A program made the translations under genes and the position numbers. Positions 1 through 11,200 of a stretch of DNA of 64,000 nucleotides are shown in pieces. Each line of letters starts with the position of its first letter. Within the stretch, counting starts at the first letter, position 1. The notes beneath the pieces are model-generated. The model was not told where the DNA came from, ran no database searches, and saw only the letters and a list, made by a program, of their open reading frames with translations. This stretch comes from Poecilobothrus nobilitatus (taxonomy: Eukaryota; Arthropoda; Insecta; Diptera; Dolichopodidae), in contig OX352773.1 of assembly GCA_947095535.1 (NCBI GenBank), positions 34,121,398-34,185,397 of the forward strand, in the 5' to 3' direction.

Positions 1-1859
1 AGTAAAAAATATCTAGTAGCTATTCTTTTTTTATTCATCATTTTACTTAACTATTTTTGTTTTTCTTCTTCCAAATGAAAAAAAAAAAACTTTCAAAGAA
101 ACTTTAAAAAATAGAAAAAGAGATGTTGAGGGAAAAAAAAAACTAAACTAAAACATAAAAAGAAATTCAAAATTGAAGAATTTTCATTTTAACTTTAAAA
201 AACCTTGACAAGAAAAAAAATTCTTTCTTTCTACATTATAAATTTAAAATAAAATATAAATTTTAAATATAGATATTATAAAATTGTTTTAACGTTAATG
301 ATGTTATTAATTTTTTTTTTTTAAATATGTATAAGTAATGAGTTCTCTTTTTTTATTTTTTTTTTTTTTACATCTCTTGTAAGAATTATGATGGTGTTTT
401 GTTTATACTTTTTTTTAGAACTGTGTCTACTTGTTTTGAAACTCCTAAGGCTTGTCTCTAGTTTGTCCATTAGTTGCCTCATTATTTCAAAATTATACAA
501 ATTAATTCGACCACTGGAAATAAACAACACCATATATTTATCATTTCAAAATTAAATCATTCTACCTCCATACAAATCAATCTGTTTTATTTAATCTCCA
601 TTTATATATATTTTAAGTGTTAGCAAATATCTTCTAAATTATCCCAGCAAAATATAAACAAAGATCTTGTCTGATATTGGCTTACTATAATGATATTTGA
701 ATATTCTGATATCCCCATTAGGCCAATTATCTGTAATCAATTTAATAGCTTTACCCTATTTCTAAAGCACAATTATTTTTCGTAAATTTTAAATGATTTT
801 TTAAGTTTTATCCGATTTTACAATAGACAAGTTAACCAATTTTGAAATTATATATAGTAAATAGTTTTAGATTTAAGATTTTAATGTCTATTTAAAAAAA
901 AAAAAATTTAACGAAATAGATAACAAAAAAATGCTTAAAATCAAATAGTATCTTATAACACAAGTCTTCTATTTCAGATAGTGTCACTACTACTTTTTAT
1001 ATATTTCTACCTTAATTTAGTTCACTGAAGGATAATAAGTGAGGAAAAAGAAAATGTAAAATTATATTTGTTTTTATTTTTTTTCCTTTTTTATTCATCA
1101 TTAGTTTTTTTTTTTCTTCTTTACTGATAGAGTAGTGATGATAGTGTAGGGATGGTGGTGTCAAATAATTTGAAAGACGTTAAAAAGACGTTAAGAGTTA
1201 AGCTTTTAATGGATTATAAACTAACTTTTATATGTATATTTGTATTATGTATATATATAAAAATTTTCTCTTATTGGTTTACATTGTATAGATGAAATGA
1301 TTATGGTTTGAATAAAAAAAAAAACTTAAAAAAATATAAATTTAGTTTTTTAATATGTATTTCATTATTTATGTTAAAGTTTTTACTTTCATAACTTTGT
1401 TTAATTGGTAGAAAATGAAATTGAGATACAAAAATAAATATTTAATGTTTAAAGTAAAAGTAAACTATCAACTGTAAAAAAAAAATTTATTTAGTTTTAA
1501 ATTTATTATTTTAAGAAAAATATTCGTAACAATTATGAAGTACAAAATATAATTTAATATGTAGCAAATTATGACATAAAGATGATATAATATTTATTAA
1601 TTTGAATTTAAAGAAAATTAGTCAAAAAATGTATTGATGGGAACTATAAACAGTAACTTTTAATTTTTCTGTTAAACTTCTAAATAATTTAAGTCTATAC
1701 GTAGCATCATAGAAACATAAACGGGCATCTAAATAAAACTTTCTATTACTGATTTGATGCCATAATTACCAACTAAAATATTCTTTACTCATTTTCAGTC
1801 ATATATAATACCATAGGACAATTATTATACTCTTAAGTAAGCTATTATTAGTTAGAAGA
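1..1859. other. Gene-free AT-rich stretch
   Basis: No coding exon, RNA gene or clear transposon is seen. The stretch is made of short poly(A) and poly(T) tracts and irregular AT-rich sequence. Open frames here are short and low-complexity (Lys/Phe/Ile-rich) and look like chance frames. It may be intergenic, or an upstream intron of the Ig-domain gene whose last exons lie at 5914-6943, because that gene's 5' exons were not found. Confidence 0.6.
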
Positions 1860-2266
1860 CATTGAATCGAATCCATAAACTGAGCTTAAATTCATCTCTT
1901 TCTTTTCCCAGCAGCAAAAATTATGCTTGATCTTCTAGATTTTGTTTAAAGAAGTGAGATTTGAGTTCAAGACTAGTTTTATGCATTTTATACATTGGGT
2001 CGAATGCATAAACTGAGCTTGAACTCAAATTGCAATTTTTCAAACAAAGATTGTAATACACAAAACTGAGCTTGAAGTTAAATCTTAATTTTTCAAACAA
2101 AAATTACGCTTGAGCTTGTGTTTGAAAAAGTGAGGTTTGAGTTTAAGCTAGTCAGTTTTATGCATTCGACCAAAAAACTACACTTGAATTCATAGGTTTG
2201 TTTGAAAAAGTGAGGTTTTGAATTAAAGCTCAATTGTATGCATTCGTATAAACCACGCACTGATTT
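1860..2266. repeat. Cluster of direct and inverted repeats built on a 'gcataaactgagcttgaa' unit
   Basis: A unit resembling 'gcataaactgagcttgaa' recurs near 1873, 2007 and 2060 in one orientation. It recurs near 1958-1990, 2128-2170 and 2200-2245 in the opposite orientation, as 'gtgaggtttgagttyaag..' followed by 'ttttatgcattcg'. Neighbouring copies face each other, so several stem-loops can form, the nearest pair flanking about 1990-1997. The cluster is less AT-rich than its surroundings and has no open frame. It looks like a small foldback element or a locally amplified inverted repeat; no family name can be given. Confidence 0.6.
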
Positions 2267-3006
2267 TTCTTAAAATAAAATTAAGCATTTCTTAAATTCT
2301 TTAAATGAAAAAAAAATGAAGAATGAAGAATTGTTTTCCATTCTAAATCTGTCATCAATCAGAATCAATTAACATATGGTAAATATATATGTAGGCCTGT
2401 TCATTACATGAACTTTAGGAACAATTTTCTCAATTTATTAAAAATTAAATCAATTATATTTAATTAAACAAATATTTAATATTATTTTACAAAATATTTC
2501 ATTTATTGTCTGCCAAATATTGAATTATAAAAGAAATTTATTAAAAGTGGAAACCGTATAATATAGGCAGCTCTTTAATAATTTCTAAACTAACCGATTA
2601 TTTACATGTTCTGTGATTTTTACAATCATAAAATTTTGCAATACTAATTTATTTATTGCGGTTTTTTCCTTTTTTTCTTCAATTATCAATTTTTTAATAG
2701 AAATTATAAATTTAATATGAAAATAAATATTCAACACATATATTTTACATGTTATTTTAAATTACGACTCATGTACGTACACAATATAATATGTACTCGT
2801 TCGTAGGTAGTCGTATATAAAATTAATTAATTTAACCAATCTCTGTGTTATTCAAATTTTTCAAATTTACTGTAGGTTTACAATAGAAAATTTATTAAAT
2901 TCATAAGTTTTGATAATACATATTTATATACACTAGTATATAAATTTACAAACAGAATATATATACTTCTAGATCATCCATCACATGTGCCGGAATTTAT
3001 TTAATA
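2267..3006. other. Gene-free AT-rich stretch
   Basis: Irregular AT-rich sequence with no supported exon, tRNA or transposon end. A few isolated less AT-rich tetranucleotides (near 2770-2815) have no recognisable structure. Confidence 0.55.
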
Positions 3007-3048
3007 CCAAATAATAATAATAACAACAATAATAACAATAATAATAGC
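3007..3048. repeat. (AAT/AAC)n microsatellite
   Basis: Imperfect trinucleotide tract of AAT with interspersed AAC. It directly abuts the repeat copy that begins near 3043. Similar AAT or ATT runs sit at the ends of the related copy at 40848-41150, so the tract probably arose from the element's end. Confidence 0.8.
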
Positions 3049-3160
3049 TGCTACAGGGGAGCTATCTTTGGTTATTTCATGCAAGAAGGTGTTATATACT
3101 TTTACACGTTGTAATCCAGTGATGGTGCTGAATCCTGACTCTGTAGTAAACAATAATAAT
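3043..3160 (-). repeat. Partial tandem copy of the interspersed family's terminal segment
   Basis: This segment resembles the adjoining 3183-3290 segment: both start with 'agctgctacag' or 'agttgctacag', continue through 'tcatgcRRgaaggt.ttatata' and end near a 'tgatggYgctg' stretch. It is therefore a diverged duplicate of one end of the element at 3180-3520, separated from it by an ATT-rich run. It has no coding potential. Confidence 0.6.
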
Positions 3161-3179
3161 ATTAATAATTTATTCCAAT

Positions 3180-3520
3180 ATCAATAATAATAGTTGCTAC
3201 AGCCTTCAAATAGTAATCTCATGCGGGAAGGTATTATATACTACTGCATATTGTAACTGTTGATGGCTGTTGTCACTGTTAGCAAAATAGTAATAATAAT
3301 AGGCGGATTTGTTGTTCTCTTACAGTCCCACTCTCAATTCAATGTTTCCTCATTCTTGTCCTATCCTTTCCTATTCCTACTACCTAGCTAATATACTACG
3401 TTAGCAGATAGGGCTTTCATCCCATTATATTAGCTAAAGGGGGAAGTGGATTTAATCAGTAAAAATCTGATACTACCAAGAGTTAACTCTTGGTGTCTTT
3501 AGAAGATTCCCGCCTCTCTT
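3180..3520 (-). mobile_element. Interspersed repeat family copy 1 (non-autonomous, SINE-like)
   Basis: The reverse complement of 3180-3340 matches 40978-41150 over long stretches. Both contain 'gatccgcctattattatt' or a close variant, 'gatgacaaccatcaac', and 'atgcagtagtatat'. The segment 3436-3520 has the recurrent motif of the family: 'tggatttaatcag', then 'actaccaagag', then 'ggtgtctttagaagattccc'. The last of these compares with 'ggtgtctttcgagattccc' in the copy at 58195-58366. No open frame is present, so mobility would depend on another element's enzymes. Confidence 0.7.
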
Positions 3521-5913
3521 AGCAAAAAAAAAAACAAATGAAACGGTTAATTGAAAAGTTATATTTAGGAATTCTTTTTTTTTATATATGATTTTGTTTT
3601 GATGTTAAACTTTTAAATCTTTATACATGTTTATAAAGGCTCAAAGGCTCGAAAACCATTAAACCATTAGAAAATATAAAAATACCTATCCCAATTTTTA
3701 ATTTTTATACATAATATGCATACCTATTTACATATTATATTCACTTTGAAAAAAAAAAATTATTTTCATTAAATTTTTAAACTTTCCACTGCCAATATTC
3801 TGGTGTTTTAAACATATACAATTTACCATTAATTGCGTTTAAAAACAAAAACAAAAAAAAAAAAACATCATCTGTTTTCTAAATTGAAAAATTTTTTTTC
3901 AACTCGTAAGAATTATTCAGAAATCTTTAGGCAACAATGATTGTGATCCACATTTATAATAAAGGATCTATTATATTCAAAATACATATATACAATGGAA
4001 AATTCACTATTTTACAAACCTACATATGTAATATTTTGTTTTATTTATTTAATTGCAATGCCAAAAAAAAAATCGTCTCTTTCGGTATATTTATTCTACA
4101 GTTAAAAAAACATTATATTATACTGTTATTTCATACAATATTATATATAGGTATGTACATATGTATATAAGGTAAATGATATTTTATACGTTATACGCAT
4201 ACAAATAACCAATAAATGTTAAATTAAATCATCATCATTATTAGTTATCATCATTTTAAACATTAAAAATAATGTTAACAATCAATATCATCCATATTAT
4301 AGCATTATAAAAGTATACACAATATTGTTTAATCCCTAATCACTAAAGAAGAAATGAGACGGAAATAACAGTAGAATAAAAATTAAAAGAACAAAAAAAA
4401 AAACAACAAGAAAAATAAAACAAAAGTTATGATGTTAATGTTAAAGTTGCGTTCTTTATATTTTTGTTTGTTCGATGTCACTTGAATTTCAAAATTAAAA
4501 AACAATAGCAAAAAAAAAACATAGGCAATACGTAATATCTAATATTATTTCAGGTGTGTTTCATTGTATAGATATATATATACATGTACCTTTATTATTA
4601 TATTATAGTTTTCTATTTATATTTTTTTTTTTCTTACTGTTAATATTATTCCCTTAATTTTATTTTATTGTCGCCACTAAAATGAACATATTATTGAACG
4701 TTTAAAAATGTTGTCAATTAATAATTGACTTTATTTTTTTTTTTTTTTTGTTTTTATTAAAAATATTTGAATTGTTGTCAACAACACAAAAAAAAAAAAA
4801 CAAAAAGATTTTTTTAAGAAAAAATGGTAATTTTATAAAGAAATGCAATAAACATATAAACAATCATTAAATTATACTTTAATACACCCTTTTATTCATG
4901 TACATATTATTATTTATTAATAATTATAAATGAATGCCATTGCTCTGACGTGTAATCGATTTTTACAATAAATTAATTGAGCAAAAAATAAAATGTTCAA
5001 CTTGATTATAATATAATAAGACATTTGTTATATTAAAAATTTCTTATAAATCTATAGTTTATAAAGTATGTACCAAGGAAAATATGGGGTTAAAATATCA
5101 TGCAACATATAAAAAATCCTATTTTTTAGTTACTCAATCAATTAATCACCCATATATTATATTAAGGTTTATAAAAAAAACTAAGAAAAACCAAGAACCA
5201 AGAATATACAGGCAAAAAAATGTTTGCAAACTTTAATAGAAATTCTTCCTAAAAAAGGGATGGGCTGCAAAAGCACTAAAAACTGTACGATATATGCTTA
5301 CAACAAAGCTAAATCGAATTATAACTTCAATGGATAAAAAAAACATTAAATAAGAATATAGATAAAACAGTGTCAGACCGGAAATTGAAATAATTCAACT
5401 TTAAGGGCCTAGTTAACAGAATAAAAACAGAAAAAAGTATGATCGTACTAAAATACCTTTACTTTTTAGGAGAATAAAAAAATGTTCAAGGAAAGCAAAG
5501 GAACCCAATATTTTAAAAAAAAAAAAAAAGGAAAATCAATTTAATTAATTTAAAGATGTTAAAATCTCTTAACCCATATATCATCTGTGAACATCACTTA
5601 AAAGTTTCAAAATTCCGTGTCCGCACCGTTAAACATACAAATAAACTTGCGTTAAGTTCCATGTGTATATCCCCGGCGAACATTACTGAATATTCTCAAA
5701 ATCCCGAATCAATTTAATGTACTTTTTTTTTTACCTTTTAAAATTTACAGTGTGGAAACATTGGAACTTAATGCACGTTTTTTTTTATATTCATCATTTA
5801 ATTTAAATTCATATCAGTCATAATTTAATTTAAAATTCCTCTACTATTATCAAAATAAATCTCTATCAATAATTACTAATATTTTTTTTCTGATTATTTT
5901 TTGTTATCTTTAG
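3521..5913. other. Gene-free AT-rich stretch upstream of the Ig-domain exons
   Basis: No coding exon with proper splice sites was found. I looked for a signal-peptide exon ending one base into a codon, as needed to join the acceptor at 5912-5913, and did not find a convincing one. An open frame at 3937-4170 encodes only Ile/Tyr/Lys-rich low-complexity sequence and is dismissed. Most of this is probably intron of the Ig-domain gene. Confidence 0.5.
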
Positions 5914-6943
5914 GCTTGTCCAAACCAACAAATCAAGATGAATCTGAATATATGCATGATGATTACAATGAAGATGATGATATACCAATTGAAAATTCTG
6001 AAAATAAATCGACAGAAAATACATTAACTGATACTGTAACACATTTACCATATTTTCCAAGTCCTCATGAAAAATATAATGTTAAATTAGGAACAAATGT
6101 TACGTTAAGATGCTCAGCAAAACATTTAACAGGTAAAAATCAAATAAATATTATTATATATGTATATCGCGTTTATTTTAACTGAAGACATTGTTACTTT
6201 AGGTGAATTTTGTTAACTTTAAGTGAAAACATTTAACATAATAAAAGTTAAAGTAAAAAATTACATATAAATATTATACATTTCTATGTTACTTATTTAT
6301 GTAGTATATTAAATATTTATAAACCATAAATTACTGAAGTAAAGATACTTCATTTAAAATAAAAATATTTTCATTTAAAGTACACAAAATATTCATTTAA
6401 AGTAAAAAAAAAATCTTCACTCTTAAAATAAAAAATATTCACTTAAAGTAAAAAAAATCCTCAGTTAAAGTATGAAAGATATATCTATACGTACCTAATT
6501 AATTTTATATAACTTAAATTTTGTGTTTTTTTTTTTGTTTTTTTTTTTTAGTAAGCAATGTAATTTTATGGCATAAAGATGAAAATGTTATATCAAATGG
6601 TAAACAATTAACAAGTGGTCAAGGTGATCATCTTAAAATTATGGATGATAATTCATTATTAATTCAAAATGTAACAAATGATGATGGTGGTAATTATTAT
6701 TGTGAAATTATACCACAAAACATCAAATTACATGTTGAAGTTGAAATACAAGAAGAAGATGAAACAGCAGTACAACCAGAAGAACAATCAATTCCACCAG
6801 CTGAACATAATCAGGCTAGTCAAGTTGGTGAAGTAACAGCAACTGAAAGTAATTCAAATGGTAATGGGTGTAATGAAAAAATTAGTCAATCAATTATTTT
6901 AACTATAATAACAATTGGTTTAACAACAATTTTAAGGCTATGA
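5914..6943 (+). CDS. Ig-domain, predicted GPI-anchored surface protein (3' two coding exons; 5' end missing)
   Basis: Two exons are read: 5914-6132 and 6552-6943 (stop TGA 6941-6943), joined by a 419-bp GT..AG intron. Exon 1 begins two bases into a codon after a T-rich acceptor, so at least one upstream exon with the start codon and signal peptide lies outside what I can identify. The visible 202 residues begin with an acidic, unstructured segment (many D, E, N; residues 8-30). One immunoglobulin fold follows: first Cys at visible residue 66 (LRCSA), core Trp 79 (ILWHKD), and the D-x-G-x-Y-x-C motif ending at Cys 123. N-glycosylation sequons include N-V-T at both ends of the domain. An acidic linker leads to a C-terminal hydrophobic tail of about 17 residues (SIILTIITIGLTTILRL) with no cytoplasmic part, the pattern of a GPI-anchor signal. 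Probable role: cell-surface adhesion or recognition. Insects have many such proteins and the orthologue is not certain. The splice join restores a continuous Ig fold, which supports the model. Confidence 0.8.
6345..6475. repeat. Degenerate tandem repeat inside the Ig-gene intron
   Basis: A unit of roughly 27-33 bases with the core 'ttcacttaaagtaaaa' (variants 'ttcatttaaagtaaaa', 'tcagttaaagtatg') is repeated four to five times in head-to-tail orientation. It is purely intronic and has no coding role. Confidence 0.6.
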
Positions 6944-7114
6944 ATTATTTACAATTAAATAAAATAATAAGGAATCGAAAAATACAAAAAATATATCAGA
7001 AATAACAAAACAAAATAAAAACAAAAATAAAAAACCAAACAAAATTATATTTGATTAAAATTAAAAATTTAATTTAAGAAATGAAAAAATGAAAAAAAAA
7101 AAAAAAAAAACATA

Positions 7115-7120
7115 AATAAA
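7115..7120 (+). terminator. Candidate polyadenylation signal (AATAAA) of the Ig-domain gene
   Basis: A canonical AATAAA 172 bases after the stop codon, preceded by a poly(A) run. In DNA this AT-rich such hexamers occur by chance, so the assignment rests on position only. Confidence 0.35.
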
Positions 7121-7570
7121 ACAATTTTACAGAAAGTGAGGGCTTAAAAAAAAAATTTGAAAGACACTGATTGCAATATTTATATTGAGAATGTTTAATA
7201 AAAAACTTTTTTTTCCTTTTTTTTTTAAATTATACAAATTGTATTTCATATTCTGTACTACTAATAAAATAAATATGTATTAAATATATAATATAAGAAA
7301 ATTAAATAGATTACCTATTATATTTATTATAAATATGTATAAAAAAAAAAAAATTACAATATTAATAAAAATTTAAATTATTTTAATATTTAATACATTC
7401 CATCTATAAAAAAAATATACAAAAATTAAATATTGAAAAGCATTTATTACACCATTTTTTTTTTTTATATATACAATAGAGTCATGATAACAAAAAGTAA
7501 TTTCACAGTATTTCTATATATTATATAAATAAAAAATTAAGTAAATGATATATTTAAAATATTGACAATA

Positions 7571-8216
7571 TAAGGTCTGTTCGATGTTGACAACTAAAAA
7601 TTTGCTAGAATTGTAAAAAAAAAAAAAATTCTCTCAATACAACCAACAATAGTATAAAATTTTATTCTTGACAGTTGAAATTTAAAATTTATTTTTAGTT
7701 GTTTTACTTTTTTTAATAAAAAAAATTCATGTGTAATTTTTATAAAAATTAAATAAAAAGAAAATAATAGAAATGTCGAAGAATATTTTAAAAGTAATTG
7801 TTTTGTCGGAACTCTTGTAGTCCATGACTTTTTACTTACCTGATTGAATTCCATAGCATCCTAAAGAACAATAGGTTTACAGTTATCCTCGCTGCCATAT
7901 ATCTTAATTTTACCTTAGACAGTCTAAATTTAAAAAGTCTAAATTGAATTTACCTTAGACAGTCTAAAACGTCTATTTTAAACGTCTAAAAAAATGAATT
8001 ATTAGCTGCAAATGTTGTTGTTTACAATTTTTACAACAACAAAAAACTCAAGTTACATGTCAACGTCACTGGTAAAGTAAATTTTAATTTATTATTAAAA
8101 TTTTATTCCTCTCTCTCTCTCTCTCACAATTTCAAAAAACAAAAAAAAAAAAATTTTAAACGAATTCAAATATTAATAAAATTTTATAAAATTTTATTTA
8201 GAACGAACAGACCTTA
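7571..8216. mobile_element. Non-autonomous DNA transposon with terminal inverted repeats
   Basis: The left end starts 'taaggtctgttcgatgtt'. The right end, read from the other strand, starts 'taaggtctgttcgttc', giving an inverted terminal repeat of about 13 perfect bases. The interior (about 7895-7990) holds nested short repeats: 'taccttagacagtctaaa' occurs twice, and 'agtctaaa' or 'cgtctaaa' several more times. A CT microsatellite lies at 8108-8126. No transposase frame is present. The superfamily is unclear; no definite target-site duplication could be assigned. Confidence 0.65.
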
Positions 8217-11200
8217 GTATATACGAAAAAGATCAAATATCCTTTATTTACCTTTTATAAAGATTTTTTTTTTTTTTTTAATTTTGAAAAATTGTTTACA
8301 ATTCTTAACTTCTGTTCCTTTTTTTCTTATGATAATATTTTCATTATCTGGGCTTTTAATTCTGAAACACTTGACACATACATAGATATTCTGTCTAAGA
8401 TTTACGTATCTTTTACTTCTAATTTTTGAAATTAATTAATCTGGACTATCTGGGCTAATATATTGATGGTTAACCCTTAACATTTTTTAATATCTTTTAT
8501 TTATATATATATATATATATATACTTACTTATATACATGAGAGAATTGCTTACAAAACACATTGAAATAATCTACTTGTTTTGATTTGTAAAGCATTCAT
8601 ACATACATACATACATACATATAGTATATTAATTAATTATTTTTTTCTGTCTTTAATCTAATAAGAATGTTTTTTTATATCATAGTATAAAATTTTTAAA
8701 TTTGATCTTTTTTTATTATTTACTTAATTTATAAAATAAATTTTAATAATGTTTTTTTCTTTTTTTTTTTTTCTAAATGTCTTTCTTTTAGTCCTCACTT
8801 TTATATATACGTATTAAATTTCATAAATAAAAGTAATTTAACATTCTAATGGTTATGTAAAAAAAAAAAAAAATAAACATTAAAATTTCAGTAACTCAAA
8901 TTTAGGGATTTTATAAAATATTTATCAATTTTTTAATTTTTTTAATTAAAAAAACTAAAATAAAAACAAAGAAAAAAAAATAAATAAAAAGAAAAATTAT
9001 TTAATTTTATTAATTCATTTCATTATTCTTATAGTATTTTTTTTTTTTTTATAATTAACAATGTTTGTTGAGCAAATATATAAATAATTAATTTTAATTA
9101 ATTTTTAATAATTATTAAAAAAAAATATATATGTATATATATATATTTCAAATTAAATTATATATATATATATTAATTAAGTAAAAATATAGGCATTAAG
9201 TTAAATGAAAGAAGAAAAAAATAAATTATTGGAATTTTGCAACGATTAATTTTTTTTTTTTTTTTATTTTAAAAAAAATATTTTTAAATATTAAACAGTA
9301 TAAACATTTTATTTGAATTAATTTTAAAAACAAAAATAATAAAAGAAAATATATACCAATAATATGCATTTTTTGAAGAAATATAAAATTTATAATAGAA
9401 CTTTCATAATATGTTATTGAAAATTTATGATTGATTATGGTTATAGGATTATAGTATATCCTGATTAATGTATGTATTTTCAAAGGTTTATGTCTTGGGG
9501 GGGAAAAAAATACTTTTTTAATAATTTTGTTTTAATAATTTTCATATTTGACAATAGTGACGGGGCTCAATAATAAAGACCCGAACACTAAACGAAAAAA
9601 AAAACCGTATTGGAGGCCTATTTGTCATTAAAATACACATAGTCTTATGGCAAAAAATAGGAGTCCCATATAGGAGGGAAAAAAATGGGAGTCACAAATT
9701 TTGAAATAACTCGAAAACTATGAATTTTTTTCAAGTTTGTCCAAAAGTTGTATTAAAATTTCATTTATTTTACATTATTTGGTAAAAAGAAATTTTAAAA
9801 ATTTAATTTTTTCATTTATACTATTAATTTTTAAAAAAATGTTCACAAACAATTTTTTTATTAAAAAACAAAAAAAAAAGTTTCTTAAAAGCTTTAAAAG
9901 AGAGCATTTATTTCGTACATTATACTGGGCAAAATGTTTATTGTATTCAAAATAATTTTTTTGACAATTAGAATTTAATAAATTAAGTAAATTTATGAAT
10001 AAATTAAAAATATTTTTTTTTTAAATAAAATTAAATCAAAGTTAGTTTATGTTAAGGTTATAAGTAATTATGACTTAGCATGAATGAACTAATTATAAAT
10101 AAATTTTAAAAATTTCATAAAATAGATATTTAAAAATTCGTAATTCCACACCACCTCCTTTAACGTTTAAGAAAATGGCGCGTTTTTTTTTAATAGAATA
10201 TCAATTAATAATTTTTAATAGTATATTAATAAGCTTTAATTTTTATTAATAAAAAAAAAAAAACTGTAATTTGCATATGAAACTGGGCAACTGTCGGTTT
10301 TTAAGCCGATCGGCGATTATCTACACGATACGGCGATGATCTACTCTTATAAATGTACTCATAACCGTTTTTTTTTTTCGGAAAACGAAAAGTTAGATCA
10401 CATATTGTATGTATTAGTATTGGTATTGAATTTGCCACCAGGAATTAAAAATTTTCTAACCAATAAAAATTTTTATTTAAAAAAGCATAAATTACAAATT
10501 TTAAAATATTAATTCAATTTTTAAATTTCAAAATATGTACAGTTTATACAAAAAAAAATGTTATACAATTATTTTTATTTTATTCATTGTATTCAAAAAA
10601 AAAAACACAAATTATTTATCCAGAATTTGATACTCTTAAATTTTAAATAATCAAGATATCTCTGAAAAAAAAAAAAAAAAATCTGAATAGAAAATTAATA
10701 TTTTTACATGCATAAAGAAAAAATTTTAAAATTTCATTTTATGACAAGTTAAAATTATAAAAACTTAATTTGAATTAAAATTTAACATTTTTTGGCAAGT
10801 ATTTCATAACGGAATCTTATCTAATATGTATAAGTTTTCATAAGAAATCATATTTTTGAGTAAAAAAATGGGAAAAAATGGAAAAAATAAAATGTTCACA
10901 GAAATGTGAGATTTTTGAATATCTCACTAAATTTTGTTCAGATTTCAGTAACACAAACAAAAAATTTCAGTGTCCAGTAATGTACAGATTTTGTTTTTTT
11001 TTTTTAATAAATAATAAAATTTCTAAAGTTTACAAATTAAGAAACTATATTAAAGTAATTAATATAAAATGTCATACATAAACAAACAGATGATGAAAGT
11101 TCTAAAAAAAAAAATTTTTTTTTAAATATGTATTTATAATAAAAAAAAATGAAAAAAAAACTAAAAAAAAATAAAATATAACTATAATTAAACTAAGTTT

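Noticed and set aside
6521..6551. Extending the second Ig exon upstream to an ATG-like start
   Set aside because: The extra residues come from the T-rich polypyrimidine tract of the 3' splice site. Splicing at 6551/6552 restores the Ig fold.
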